A stretch of DNA of 64,000 nucleotides from Synechococcus sp. RSCCF101 (GCF_008807075.1 NZ_CP035632.1:434001-498000); one strand, 5' to 3'; positions 17,423 through 26,636 are shown, counted from the stretch's first letter. The notes: generated by a model not told the origin, from the sequence alone. A program made the numbers and translations.

Positions 17423-18031
17423 ATGGACATACCACATATTGCCCCTGTTGTGCTAGCGGTTGCCTTCTCTTCTGCGGTGTCTGCATCAGAGTTTATGCAT
17501 TGCAATAAGCTGCTGGAACGAGACATTATGGAGAGTGAGTCGAAGTTTACTGCGTCGGATCAGTTAACGTATGAGTATCAAAAGTATTGCGCCAATAAGA
17601 GTTATGCTTATAACGATGATATCCGAGCAGAAGCTCACCTGAGGCTTATCCCTAAAAGCGCTGGTGCAGAAGTTAGTCGCGACCAGCACTCCGACAGATT
17701 GAGCAATGGTGTGAGACAAACAAGGACTATGCAGAAGGGAGCTCATACTCACAGGAAGAAATGCGACGTGCAAGTAAGGCTATCCTCGATTCGTGGAATC
17801 AATGTCAGGTCTCTGCACGCAAAGGTCCTCTTGTAACCCCAGCAATCTTCCATAATCGGGTTACAGTCGACCTGTCGACTATTGGTGGAGGGAGTCATAC
17901 TCTGACAGGAATCAAGCCTCTAGGCCTATCGTGTGCAGTCTCAATGAAGGGTCAAGGCGCTGTACCGTCACCTGCTACACGCGTAACCAAGGAGACGGCA
18001 GACACAGTTGGGGCTAGGCAATATATAATTA
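17423..18031 (+). pseudogene. Secreted tail-collar-like protein, 5' part (interrupted gene)
   Basis: Begins with a signal peptide (MDIPHIAPVVLAVAFSSAVS, likely cleaved near SASEF). It continues ASDQLTYEYQKYCANKSYAY in frame 1, then needs one frameshift near 17690 to continue EQWCETNKDYAEGSSYSQEE and later VTVDLSTIGGGSHTLTGIKP. It is cut at 18031 by the IS5-type element. Removing the element with one TAATTA copy restores ARQYIITGDNITISCD across the junction into 24044-24561. The frameshift means the gene had already been damaged or decayed afterwards. Confidence 0.7.
18026..18031. repeat. Target-site duplication TAATTA, left copy
   Basis: TAATTA directly abuts the terminal repeat GGGCTTCCTGA at 18032; the matching copy is 24038-24043. 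Only a 6-bp duplication restores the reading frame of the host gene. Confidence 0.8.
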
Positions 18032-18104
18032 GGGCTTCCTGAAAAGCCCACACGCCAAGCAAGAGCGCAGTGGACGGTCGCCAGTTCTCCTGCACGGCTG
18101 TTCA

Positions 18105-19325
18105 TCAGGCCGGCACCGCGTTGTAATCAGAGGCCGCAGAGTCGCTTCCATCAACGACCTCTGTCCCCAGGAGAACCTGCAGCCAAAGCATGACAAGGGC
18201 AAAAAGAAGCTCCAGCAGCTTCTCCAGGTTCATCACCAGCACATTGATCGCAATCGCTGAACCCTGAGTTGCTGCCAGCTTCTCACGGATCAGGGCCAGG
18301 CCAAAACGGCGTTTGCCCTGGCCGAATTTGCCCTCCACCGCATTACGCTGCCGCTGATCTGCGGCAAATTGCTGTCTCTCGGCTGCCACCAGATCGGGAT
18401 CATTCTTGGGCCGACCGAGGCGAGGACCACTCAGGCGAATGTCATGACGCCGGCAGAAGGCGCGATTTGCCCTGGTCCGATAGATCTGATCGGCACAGAT
18501 GACTTCTGGATAATGACCATATCGGCGCCGGTAAGCTCTGGCTTGGCCCTTGAGGTCTTCTCCTTCGTTGTAGGGCGAATAGCTGAGACGATCCAGGAAC
18601 GCAAATCCATTGCCAGTCAGCGAGATTGAGATCTTCGCTCCGAATTCGACATTGCTCCTGGCTTTGCCTCGAACAATTGGCCTGATGTGAGATTGAACCA
18701 GGCTGACGATCCGATCGGGGATGCTACGGCTGCCGGAGTGATGGAGAATCTTCTGCTGCCGGACCAGCTCACTGGCCACCAGCAGCTTGCGGTACCAGTG
18801 GCGACCTGCGGCCAGAAGGCAGCCACCGCAGGCGATCAGGTCATCGATGCTGGCCAGGTTGTGGTCCAGGTGACCCAGTTGCTGTCCAATGGCCTTGCGG
18901 ATCTTGCTGATGCGGGGTCGCTTCTTCCGGGCTACCGCCAGGAACTGCTGTCTGGCTTTCTTTCGGTGGGTGCGTGGCTTGCCGCCAAAGCAGTCGCTGA
19001 CCTGCGGATGCATCGCATCAATCAGCCGCTCGGTGACTTCCCTGGCTTCATTGAGCAGAGACAGATCGGTTGGGTAACGGATGTCGGCCGGGACGCAGGT
19101 GGCGTCGATCAGAAGCGTGCCCTGGTTCTGAGATGACACATCTGGCTGGGGCGGCCGTTCGCCCCCGCTGACAGACCCACCACCGCGGCCAGGATCCTCG
19201 TCATCACTGGAAGCCGCAGCTTGGATGACATTCAATCCATGTCGCACGATCCGCTCGTTGCAGTCGTTCACCACCGACTCCGGTAATCGCTTGCGGAAAT
19301 GGACCAGCATCGATGGAACGATTGT
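18105..19325 (-). pseudogene. IS5/IS1182-type transposase, C-terminal part
   Basis: About 406 codons from the IS21 junction. It includes LVHFRKRLPESVVNDCNERI, the first catalytic Asp region (GTLLIDATCVPADIRYPTDL), EVICADQIYRTRANR, and NAVEGKFGQGKRRFGLALIR near the final Glu. The N-terminal 120 residues are at 23609-23973. Disrupted, hence inactive. Confidence 0.87.
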
Positions 19326-19546
19326 TGTCAACCGACATGCGGAAAGTCCTCACTGCCGACACGAAAAAGTCCTCACTGGATGCGGCGGTCAGCGACCCTT
19401 CCGTTGGCTGATGGTCTGTTGTCTGCTTGGTGCTGATGGCTGCTGTGCAGCGGTCGTTCGTTGTGCTCATCGGTGTTGGTCGTTGGCTGGTGACTGGTGA
19501 CTGGTCCTGAGAGTCGGTTGCCCCAGGTGGGGTGACGGTTCCGCCC

Positions 19547-20194
19547 TCAGGACTTCTCTTCTGGGGATGGGGAAGCACTGCTGTTGGCTCCGGAGCTGGG
19601 GGCGGTGGCCTGCGGTGAGCGGATCAGGCCCGATCGGCGCTTTTCCCTGAGCCGGTAGCTGTCGCCCCGGATCGTCAGCACATGGCTGTGGTGCAGCAAG
19701 CGATCGAGGATCGCGGTGGCGACCACCTGATCACCGAACACCTCTCCCCACTCCGTGACCGCCCGATTGGAGCTGATCAGCACGCTGCCCTGCTCATAGC
19801 GGCGGGAGATCAGCTGGAAGAACAGGTAAGCGGCGTCGTGCTCCAGGGGCAGATAGCCCAGCTCGTCGATGATCAGCAGCCTCGGCTTGCCGTAGTACGT
19901 GAGCTGCCGCGCCAGTTCGCCCTGCTGCTGGGCCCGCGCCAGGCTGCCGATCAGCTCGGCGGCGGAACAGAACAGCACGCTGTGGCCCAGACGGATCGCC
20001 TCCCGTCCCAGCGCCACCTCCAGAGGGGTCTTCCCCACCCCGGGTGGGCCGAGCAGGACCAGGTTGTCGCCGTTGGCGATCCAGCGGCAGGTGGCCAGCT
20101 CCCGGATCTGGGCGGGATCGATCGAGGGCTGGGCCTCGAATTCGAATCCCCCCAGCGTCCGGACGCATGGGAAACGGGCCAGGCGCATGGCCAT
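19547..20194 (-). pseudogene. istB: IstB ATPase helper, C-terminal part
   Basis: Contains FEFEAQPSIDPAQIRELATC, Walker A (LGPPGVGKTPLEVALG), Walker B (RLLIIDELGYLPLE), sensor ISSNRAVTEWGEVFGD and HHSHVLTIRGDSYRLREKRR. Walker A has Pro where Thr/His is usual. The first ~75 residues lie beyond the inserted element at 21901-22124. IstB loads target DNA for the IstA transposase; split, so inactive. Confidence 0.88.
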
Positions 20195-20272
20195 CTCGAA
20201 CCGGCTCCCCCGCTTTCAGGAAAGTTGTCACCCCTCTCAATCGCACACCCGGGGGCTTGATGGAGCAGTTCA

Positions 20273-20779
20273 ATGCGTCGTTACAGCGAGGCCGTCAAGG
20301 CTGATGTCAAGAGACGAATGAGCCCGCCCGAGCGACAGAGCGTGGCTCGGATTTCCGAGGAGCTGGGCATCCACGTGGTGACCCTCTACAACTGGAGAAA
20401 GGCCTGGCGTCTGCAGGGAGAGGTGGTGCCCGCATCCGAGAGGGAGCCAGAAGGCTGGAGCGCTGCCGACAAGTTCACGGTGGTGCTGGAGACCGCTGGC
20501 CTCAACGACACCGAGCTCGGTGCCTACTGCCGTGAGCGGGGGCTGTTCCCTGAGCAGGTGAGCCGCTGGCGTCAGGCCGCCACCGATGCCAACGCCGCGC
20601 CAGTGCTGACGAGGGCCGAGCAGAAGGATCTGGAGAGGCTCCGCGCCCGGGACCAGCGAGAGATCAAGGCCCTCAAGAAGGAGCTGCAGCGCAAGGAGAA
20701 GGCCCTGGCGGAGGCAGCAGCACTGCTGGTGCTGCGAAAAAAGTGGGAGGCCTTCTGCTCGGAGGACGCGGAAGGCTGA
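20273..20779 (+). CDS. IS3-family OrfA, copy 2
   Basis: 168 residues, identical to copy 1's OrfA except for R for C at position 3 and L for V in ETAGLND. Same HTH (SVARISEELGIHVVTLYNWR) and coiled coil. The slippery AAAAAAG is at 20737-20743. Confidence 0.93.
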   Translation: MRRYSEAVKADVKRRMSPPERQSVARISEELGIHVVTLYNWRKAWRLQGEVVPASEREPEGWSAADKFTVVLETAGLNDTELGAYCRERGLFPEQVSRWRQAATDANAAPVLTRAEQKDLERLRARDQREIKALKKELQRKEKALAEAAALLVLRKKWEAFCSEDAEG

Positions 20780-21780
20780 CGAGTGCCGCGCATCGGCAAA
20801 AGGCGATCGCGTTGATCGGTGAGGCCAAGGCCAGCGGAGCCACCCTCAGCGCTGCCTGCGGGGAGATCGGCATTTCCCTGCGCACCCTCAAGCGCTGGCG
20901 GAAGGCCTTTCTGGGTGATGGGGACGGAGAAGACCGCCGTAGAGGCAGCCCTCGCCATGTCGCCCACCGCCTGAGCGAGGAAGAACGCCAGCGGATCCTG
21001 CTCACCTGCAACCAACCGGAGTACGCCTCGCTGCCGCCGGGACAGATCGTGCCCGCACTGGCCGATCAGGACCTGTTCATCGGCTCCGAGTCCAGCTTGT
21101 ACCGGGTGCTGCACGCGCATGGTCAGGCCCATCGCCGGGGCCGTGCACGACCACCACAGGAGCCACGGCCTGTGCCACGGCTGCGAGCGGATCGCCCCAA
21201 TGCTGTGTGGTCGTGGGACATCACCTATCTGCCCACCACGGTGCGGGGTGTGTGGCTGTACCTCTATCTGGTGATCGACGTCTGGAGCCGCAAGGTGGTG
21301 GCCTGGGATGTCGCCGAACGAGAAGACGCGCAGATCGCCGCTGACCTGGTGGGTCGGGCCTGCCTGCGGGAGCGGATCAGCAGAGGCTGCCGCCAACCGC
21401 TGGTTCTCCACGCCGACAACGGCAACGCCATGCGGGCCGCCACCCTCGAGGCCCGGTTGGAAGAGCTGGGGGTGCTGCGTTCGTTCTCCCGGCCCCGGGT
21501 GTCGAACGACAATCCCTACTCGGAATCCCTGTTCCGAACCGTCAAATACCGTCCTGACTACCCGAAAAGGCCATTCACCAGCAAGGCAGAGGCCTGCGAG
21601 TGGGTGGCGTCGTTCGTGGATTGGTACAACCACCAGCACCGCCACAGCGGCATCAAGTTCGTGACGCCGGACCAGCGCCACAGCGGGGATGCGGCCGAAC
21701 TCTGCCGGCGTCGTGCCGATGTCTACGAGAAGGCCCGGCAGAAGCACCCGCGTCGATGGAGCCGATCCACCCGCTGCTAG
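20743..21780 (+). pseudogene. IS3-family OrfB, copy 2, truncated by a nonsense mutation
   Basis: Identical to copy 1 through the DDE core (VWSWDITYLPT, HADNGNAMR, NDNPYSESLF) but CTGCTGG has become CTGCTAG near 21780, ending the protein at 345 instead of 373 residues. The catalytic core is complete, so partial activity is possible; the lost 28 residues are a C-terminal tail. Confidence 0.88.
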
Positions 21781-21948
21781 CGTCAGCCAGCGGTGGTGTG
21801 GATCAACAAGCCACCAGAAGAGCCGCAGAGGGCACTGGCCATACCATTGGGTCAGGCCGCCTGAAGAGCAGCCCAGGAGTGACAACTTTCCTGAAAGTCA
21901 CCGGCTCTGGTCCTTGCGGCTCACCTCGGCACCACACAGCCAGGCCAG

Positions 21949-21987
21949 GGCCTCCCGCAGCGTCATCTGATGACGCTGCGGGAGGCC
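21949..21987. repeat. Inverted repeat inside the istB 5' fragment
   Basis: GGCCTCCCGCAGCGTCAT (21949-21966) and its exact reverse complement (21970-21987) with a 3-nt centre. It coincides with the istB frameshift between LDNLLEEASRSVIR-stop and MTLREALAWLCGAEVSRKDQ in the next frame. Confidence 0.75.
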
Positions 21988-22124
21988 TCCTCCAGCAGGT
22001 TGTCGAGGCGGTCGCGGATGGCGGTGAGCCGCAGGCGGGTGAGCATCGCCTCCAGGTCAGCCACCAGGGCGGCCAGTTCCGCCGGTCTCTCCAGCGGTGC
22101 GGTGGTGGTGCGGCTGCGGTTCAT
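21963..22124 (-). pseudogene. istB: IstB, N-terminal fragment
   Basis: Starts MNRSRTTTAPLERPAELAAL with its ATG overlapping the istA stop (ATGA), the normal coupling in IS21. It reads RLRLTAIRDRLDNLLEEA and then hits a stop in the inverted repeat. The continuation MTLREALAWLCGAEVSRKDQ is in another frame up to the IS3-type insertion at 21900. Confidence 0.78.
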
Positions 22125-23422
22125 GCCTCCACCTCCGTCAGCACGGCGGCGTAGTCGCTCAGGGATCGGGCCAGGCTGGAGGTGCGCACCGCTCGTGTCG
22201 CCGGAGGACCAACAGCGGGTGTCGCCTGACACCTGTCGGGGATGGCTGGCTGCAGGGAAGCGCGTGCCTGCTGCAGCTGCTCGGCCGGCAGCAGGCCCTG
22301 CCAGTGGCTTCTGATCACCTGACGGCAGCGGTGGTTCGCGCTCTGGAGTGGGTGCTCCGCCACGATCCGGCCCCGGTGCAGCAATCGCACCGTCTGATGG
22401 CGGACCTGCGCCGTGATCCGCTGGCCGATCAGCTGCTGGGGAGCGGAATACCAGTTCCCCTCCAGCTGAATGCAGCAGTCCTTGGCCACCACTCGCTTCT
22501 GTTCCCGCTCAGCCAGGAACGAGGGCTTGCCGCACAGCGGCCTCAGGGCACTGGCCTCGTCCCGCTGGAACCGCTCCAGGGGCCGTTCTCCGGTGGTGCC
22601 GTGACGACGGACATCCGCCACCTCGCGCATCCACCAGGCCAGATGGGCCTCCATGGCACCCCAGCTGCGGAAGGTGTGTCCGGCCAGACCGCTGCCCTTG
22701 ACGTAGCGCACCCCTCGCTCGTCCTTGCCCTTGGTGCGAGGCCGGTAGGGGCGGCAGGCACGGGGCGTGAACCCCCAGTGCTCGGCAAAGGCGAGGAAGG
22801 TGGGATGAAACACCAGCTCACCGCTGGCGGGATCGTGCCGGCGGACCAGGGCGCGGGCGTTGTCCACCGGCACCTGCTCGGGAATGCCGCCCCAGTGTCG
22901 GAAGGCCTCCTCCATCGCCTGCAGCCAGTTCGCCTGCCGCTCATGGCCGTACGGCCGCACCACCAGACGGCGCGAGTAGCCGAGCGTGAGCACGCACAGG
23001 TGCACCCGACGGCGCTCCCCACCAATGCTCACGGCGCACTGGCCAAAGTCGGCCTGGAGCTGCCGGCCGGGTGGCGTCTCGTAGCGCACGGTGGCCAGCT
23101 GACGGATCCGCAGCTCGCGGCGCCAGGCCGCCACGGCCCGTTCCACCGTGCGCTGGGACACATCAATGCCCTTCTGCCGCAGCAGTTCCTGGCGGAGCAC
23201 CTCGGCATTGCCGCGATGCTGCTCAAACTGCTCGCGCAGCCAGGCGATCTGCTCATCGAGGCGCCGGCTGCGCCGGGGCTGGCCGTAGGGCTGCCAGCCG
23301 CCCTGGCGCAGATAGCGGCGAACGGTCCGCGGACAGCAGCCCAGTTCATGGGCGATCGTTCGCTGGCTGAGGCCGCGGGCATGGAGCTGCAGCATCCGCT
23401 CCACCTCCTGGGGTGTTTCCAT
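22121..23422 (-). CDS. istA: IstA transposase of the IS21 element
   Basis: 433 residues from METPQEVERMLQLHARGLSQ. N-terminal HTH (SQRTIAHELGCCPRTVRRYL, residues 19-38) is followed by the DDE core: RQLQADFGQCAV (Asp), VPVDNARALVRRHD (Asp) and KGKDERGVRYVKGSGLAGH (Glu). A longer frame extends 42 codons upstream, but that part (AARSTTARADRRGEG) looks untranslated. IstA appears intact, while its partner IstB is broken. Confidence 0.9.
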   Translation of the reverse strand: METPQEVERMLQLHARGLSQRTIAHELGCCPRTVRRYLRQGGWQPYGQPRRSRRLDEQIAWLREQFEQHRGNAEVLRQELLRQKGIDVSQRTVERAVAAWRRELRIRQLATVRYETPPGRQLQADFGQCAVSIGGERRRVHLCVLTLGYSRRLVVRPYGHERQANWLQAMEEAFRHWGGIPEQVPVDNARALVRRHDPASGELVFHPTFLAFAEHWGFTPRACRPYRPRTKGKDERGVRYVKGSGLAGHTFRSWGAMEAHLAWWMREVADVRRHGTTGERPLERFQRDEASALRPLCGKPSFLAEREQKRVVAKDCCIQLEGNWYSAPQQLIGQRITAQVRHQTVRLLHRGRIVAEHPLQSANHRCRQVIRSHWQGLLPAEQLQQARASLQPAIPDRCQATPAVGPPATRAVRTSSLARSLSDYAAVLTEVEA

Positions 23423-23608
23423 CGCGCCCTCGCCTCGGCGGTCTGCCCTGGCTGTAGTGCTCCTGGCAGCAGCAGTGATGGGGGCCGCCGAACCAGGCAT
23501 CCGTTCGGCTGGCGTGAGCCTGGGGGCAGGGATGGATGGCGGAGTCACCGGTTCCGAGTGAGGACCTTTTCGTGTCGGATCTGGTGACTTTCCTCCTGTC
23601 GGCTGACA

Positions 23609-23973
23609 AATGGAGCAGAGTACTGATATGCCTCCAGACCAAGGAAAAACTGGAGATAAGGATTCTCCTTGACTTGCTCGACCAGCTCTTCATCGGTGAG
23701 CCCCATGCGAGCCTTGATGATCAGCGCCCCGAGTGCCATGCGGAAGGGCTTGGCGGGCGCTCCAAAACCCTTGCAGAACTGGGCGGCATAGTCATCCTCA
23801 AGCTCGTCCCAGGGAATCAGCTCGGCGAGCTTGATCCAGCGATTGTCTCCAGAGAGCTTGCCGCCGAATGGCAGGAAGAAATCCTCAAACGAGAGCTGAT
23901 GTCGATGCTCACGCCTGTACATGTGGAAAACTCTGGGCAGCTTCTCGGCCGGATTGCGCCGAATGGTCAACAT
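23609..23973 (-). pseudogene. IS5/IS1182-type transposase, N-terminal part
   Basis: MLTIRRNPAEKLPRVFHMYR starts the protein; PFRMALGALIIKARMGLTDE and ELVEQVKENPYLQFFLGLEA are the DUF772 helical domain of IS5/IS1182 transposases. It is cut after YSAPF by the IS21 terminus at 23608. Continues at 19325. Confidence 0.87.
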
Positions 23974-24037
23974 TTTACAGCGACAAGCTCCTCAGACTCG
24001 CTGCAGCGCAGCGGGTCTTGTCTTTCTCAGGAAGCCC

Positions 24038-24043
24038 TAATTA
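24038..24043. repeat. Target-site duplication TAATTA, right copy
   Basis: TAATTA directly follows the terminal repeat ending at 24037; partner at 18026-18031. Confidence 0.8.
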
Positions 24044-24561
24044 CTGGCGACAATATTACGATCAGCTGTGATCGATTACCTGTTCGACAAGATCAGGATG
24101 AGACCAGCCTGGTTGGGCCTCAGGTTTACATGCCAGCCACTCTGACAGTAACTACAACAGGTGGTTCTCGTACAATTACCACACCAGGCCAGGAAGAAGA
24201 ATGGACCAATATTCCTTTCAGGCCTGTTCTACTGTTCGAGACTTCTTCATGTCCCATCGGATGGGAAAGACATCCTTATTCACTTGGTAACTATATTCTC
24301 GGTGCCTCGCCTGATTATCCAGTCAATTCTTACGGCGGAGATACATCGATCAAGCCGGATGGGCTGCATAATCACAGAACCACTGATGATATCGAGATTG
24401 GTGTGGAGACATTTCTTCCAGGCCTCAGCCCATCAACAGGTTTATCTAGAGAGGCTCGACTCCACACGCATACGACCGATGAGTTCCCGCATCACGACCA
24501 TGGTGGTGAACTTATCCCACCTTATCTCAGTCTTTCTGTCTGCAGACCAGCCGGGAGATAA
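24044..24561 (+). pseudogene. Secreted tail-collar-like protein, 3' part
   Basis: Continues the gene begun at 17423. It reads GDNITISCDRLPVRQDQDET, then a collar-type C-terminal domain: SCPIGWERHPYSLGNYILGA, GGDTSIKPDGLHNHRT, LHTHTTDEFPHHDHGG and finally IPPYLSLSVCRPAG. The GW...GNYI-G, paired HxH clusters and PPYLxLxxC ending are typical of phage-tail-collar/receptor-binding folds that also occur in secreted bacterial proteins. The original product was about 375 residues. Confidence 0.72.
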
Positions 24562-24976
24562 GCTACTTGTCATAGGTTAAGAGTCGCCTTCTGGCGATGA
24601 TCAGTGCAGGTCGCATTGCCTCCATCTGCCCGTTTATAATCATGTCTACTCGGTACCTGGCTCCGTCAAGATGTGTTGGCAACTGCTCGATGCATCCTCA
24701 TTGCCAGTGTCCTCCAGCATGTAGATGTAACCACGATCCCTCCCAGCTGAGGTGGTCTGGTTTTTCTGGACAGGTCCCATCGTTAACCTTTGAGGCGGGG
24801 CACCGCCCCTGAGAAGAGGCTCCCTCCAATGAGCAGGCGTCGAACCCACAGAGAGAGCTATTGAGCAAGGTCAACGGAATCACTGGTCCTCAGCTGGCGT
24901 TCACCTCAGCAGCGACTCAAGGAACTGCTCTTCAGAATCACGTCGTGAGATACAAGTCCTAAATCCAACTATCTCC
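24562..24976. other. Intergenic, no gene seen
   Basis: About 415 bases. Short frames on both strands lack family resemblance. Probably the downstream region of the interrupted gene. Confidence 0.4.
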
Positions 24977-25195
24977 TTAGTTGCTCCTGTCTATTGCAGC
25001 ACTTAATACGTCCCTGGCGGTATCTAGGCCGATGCGATATCGACGTAATGCGTCGGCTCGCTCATCATCAGAGTGAGCAGTAAGCCAAACGGTATTCAGG
25101 TTAGATCCGAGCAGTTGTATGCGTGCAGAGTATGCTGCCAAAAGTGCCTTCTTGGTTTCACTAGCAATCTCCACTTCGCTTACCTGGATTGCCAT
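24977..25195 (-). CDS. Small helical protein, unknown function
   Basis: 72 residues starting MAIQVSEVEIASETKKALLA and ending ARDVLSAAIDRSN. The composition is that of a real, soluble, mostly helical protein, and it is not GC-skewed like shadow frames. Family not recognised. It sits between the broken collar gene and an IS3-type element. Confidence 0.5.
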   Translation of the reverse strand: MAIQVSEVEIASETKKALLAAYSARIQLLGSNLNTVWLTAHSDDERADALRRYRIGLDTARDVLSAAIDRSN

Positions 25196-25283
25196 GCTGA
25201 TGGTTGTTTACTCCCTGCAGCCTAGGTTCGATTGACGTGACCCCCTTTATCGGTCCAGGCCTTATGAGAGTTGGTGGTCGTGG

Positions 25284-26126
25284 TCATGCGGCAGCTCCTT
25301 GTTGAGCTGCCTCCAGGGGCGTACGCCCCTGGAGGGCCGAATGCGGCCTGAGGGAGTTGTACTCCCAGCGCCAGCGGTCGGCCAGGATCTGAGCCTCAGG
25401 AGCCGTGGTGAACAGCTCGGTGTTGAGGAACTCATCCCTGAATCTCCCGTTGAACGACTCGGCAAAGCCGTTCTGCCACGGAGATCCCGGTTCGATGGTC
25501 GCCGTTGTCGTGCCACTGGTCTTGCACCACCGCCGCAGCGCGTGGGCAATGAACTCGGGGCCGTTGTCCGATCGGATGAACGCCGGCGCGGGGTAGAGGC
25601 TGGTCAGCTCCTCCAGCACGGCCACCACGTCCCTGGCCTTGCAGCGCCTGCCCACCCGGATGGCCAGGCAGAGACGGCTGTGCTCATCGATCACGTTCAG
25701 GAACTTGAGCCGCCGGCCATCAGCGGTGGCATCGAACTGGAAGTCCATGGCCCACACCTGGTGGGGATACTCGGCCCGGTGTCGACGCACCGAGCCGTCA
25801 GCGGGCCGTGCCCGTTTCTGCCTGCGGGGAGTGGGGCGCTGCAGACCCTCCTCCCGCCAGATCCGTTGCACCCGTTTGTGGTTCACGGCCCAGCCCTCGC
25901 GCCGCAGCACGCGGTGAGCCATCCGCCGGCCCCAGCGGATGTGGTCGGCGGCGATCTCCCTCAGCCGCCGCCGGAGCTTGGTCTCCTCAACCCCAGGGGT
26001 CCTGCCGCCATGGCGTTGGGTGCTGCGGTGCTGGCCCACCACCCGGCAGGCGAACCGCTCCGATGCCCGGTGACGCTGCTGCAGGACAACCACGGCCCTG
26101 CGCCTGCGTTCCGGGCTCAGAAGTTT
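25284..26126 (-). CDS. IS3-family OrfB (DDE integrase), IS407-like
   Basis: About 280 codons from the frameshift site. HTH_21-like region (RRLREIAADHIRWGRRMAHR; VNHKRVQRIWREEGLQ), then the core: QVWAMDFQFDATADG (Asp), AFIRSDNGPEFIAHAL (Asp) and PWQNGFAESFNGRFRDEFLN (Glu). No independent start is evident, so it is expected as OrfAB. The last residues overlap the terminal repeat region. Confidence 0.9.
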   Translation of the reverse strand, partial: KLLSPERRRRAVVVLQQRHRASERFACRVVGQHRSTQRHGGRTPGVEETKLRRRLREIAADHIRWGRRMAHRVLRREGWAVNHKRVQRIWREEGLQRPTPRRQKRARPADGSVRRHRAEYPHQVWAMDFQFDATADGRRLKFLNVIDEHSRLCLAIRVGRRCKARDVVAVLEELTSLYPAPAFIRSDNGPEFIAHALRRWCKTSGTTTATIEPGSPWQNGFAESFNGRFRDEFLNTELFTTAPEAQILADRWRWEYNSLRPHSALQGRTPLEAAQQGAAA

Positions 26127-26395
26127 CCCTCGGCAAGGTCTTTCAGCATTGCCTTCTCCAGCTCGGCCTCGGCCAGCAGCTTCTTGAGTCGGGCGTTCTC
26201 CTTCTCCAGCTGGGTCAGGCGCTTGGCCTCCTCGGCCTGCATCCCTCCAAACTGCTGCCGCCAGCGGTGGTACGTCGGCTGTGTCACCTCGATCACGCGG
26301 CAGACCTCGTTGACGGTCTTGCCCTGGGCGATCAGCTGCTCTGCGGTCTTGAGCTTGCGGATGATCTGCTCGGGTGTGTGGCGGATTCGTTTCAT
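26117..26395 (-). CDS. IS3-family OrfA, IS407-like
   Basis: 92 residues starting MKRIRHTPEQIIRKLKTAEQ. The HTH is in GKTVNEVCRVIEVTQPTYHR, followed by a leucine-zipper coiled coil (RLTQLEKENARLKKLLAEAE). An upstream in-frame Met exists but precedes the usual OrfA start. Ends LAEGNF just past the slippery site. Confidence 0.92.
   Translation of the reverse strand: MKRIRHTPEQIIRKLKTAEQLIAQGKTVNEVCRVIEVTQPTYHRWRQQFGGMQAEEAKRLTQLEKENARLKKLLAEAELEKAMLKDLAEGNF
26123..26129 (-). promoter_or_regulatory. Programmed -1 frameshift slippery site (G GGA AAC)
   Basis: Minus-strand GGGAAAC reads G-GGA-AAC in the OrfA frame, six codon-bases before the OrfA stop. Slipping back one base continues KLLSPERRRRAV into OrfB. 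Confidence 0.8.
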
Positions 26396-26477
26396 GGTGA
26401 AGTCCCCGGCCCAGTCTGGCCGGTTGAGGACTCTCATTCACCCTGGACCGGTTTCCGGGGTCCACGTCACCCTGGGG

Positions 26478-26532
26478 CGCCCCCGCCCCCGCCCCCGCCC
26501 CCGCCCCCGCCCCCGCCCCGCCCCCGCCCCCC
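26478..26532. repeat. GCCCCC hexanucleotide tandem repeat
   Basis: About eight near-perfect (GCCCCC) units, imperfect toward the right end, start 9 bp outside the IS3-type terminus. The complementary GGGGGC strand could form G-quadruplexes. Confidence 0.9.
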
Positions 26533-26636
26533 GGCAGTCCTGACCCCTGCCGCGCAACCCGCGTGACGCCTCAGGTCACCTTCCGGGACGCCTGTGTACC
26601 TTTTCAGTAGTTCCCGGTCCCTGGACCTGAATTCCG

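Larger units (their letters stand above)
20205..21900 (+). mobile_element. IS3-family element, copy 2, inserted in istB
   Basis: Left end CTCCCCCGCTTTCAGGAAAG (20205) and right end CTTTCCTGAAAGTCA (21900) are flanked by CCGG at 20201-20204 and 21901-21904. The joined istB sequence around CCGG reads GACCAGAGCCGGTTCGAGAT, in frame. The same CCGG follows copy 1's right end. Confidence 0.88.
19326..23608 (-). mobile_element. IS21-family element (istA/istB), interrupted in istB
   Basis: Ends are TGTCAACCGACATG (19326) and the inverse of TGTCAGCCGACAGG (to 23608). Each is followed inward by sub-terminal repeats of the form GTGAGGACTTTTTCGTGTCG. It encodes IstA and IstB in the order normal for IS21 on the minus strand. 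About 2.58 kb without the inner IS3-type insertion. No clear target duplication was found. Confidence 0.85.
18032..24037 (-). mobile_element. IS5/IS1182-type element, interrupted by an IS21 element
   Basis: Bounded by GGGCTTCCTGA (18032) and its inverse TCAGGAAGCCC (ending 24037), with TAATTA on each side. Without the 4.28-kb inserted IS21 element it would be about 1.7 kb with one transposase gene of roughly 530 codons. Subgroup within the IS5/IS1182 complex is uncertain. Confidence 0.82.
25233..26469 (-). mobile_element. IS3-family element (IS407-like), complete
   Basis: Termini: TGACGTGACCCCCTTTATCG then GTCCAGG at 25233, and the inverse of TGACGTGGACCCCGGAAACC then GGTCCAGG at 26469, an imperfect inverted repeat. 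It carries OrfA and OrfB linked by a GGGAAAC slippery site. No clear target duplication. The element is the parent type of the MITE-like 8726-8915 copy and the fragment at 16659-16805. Confidence 0.88.

Noticed and set aside
19326-23608. Target-site duplication for the IS21 element
   Set aside because: Flanks (ACGATTGT and AATGGAGC) show no convincing 4-8 bp repeat; the ends are defined only by the terminal repeats.
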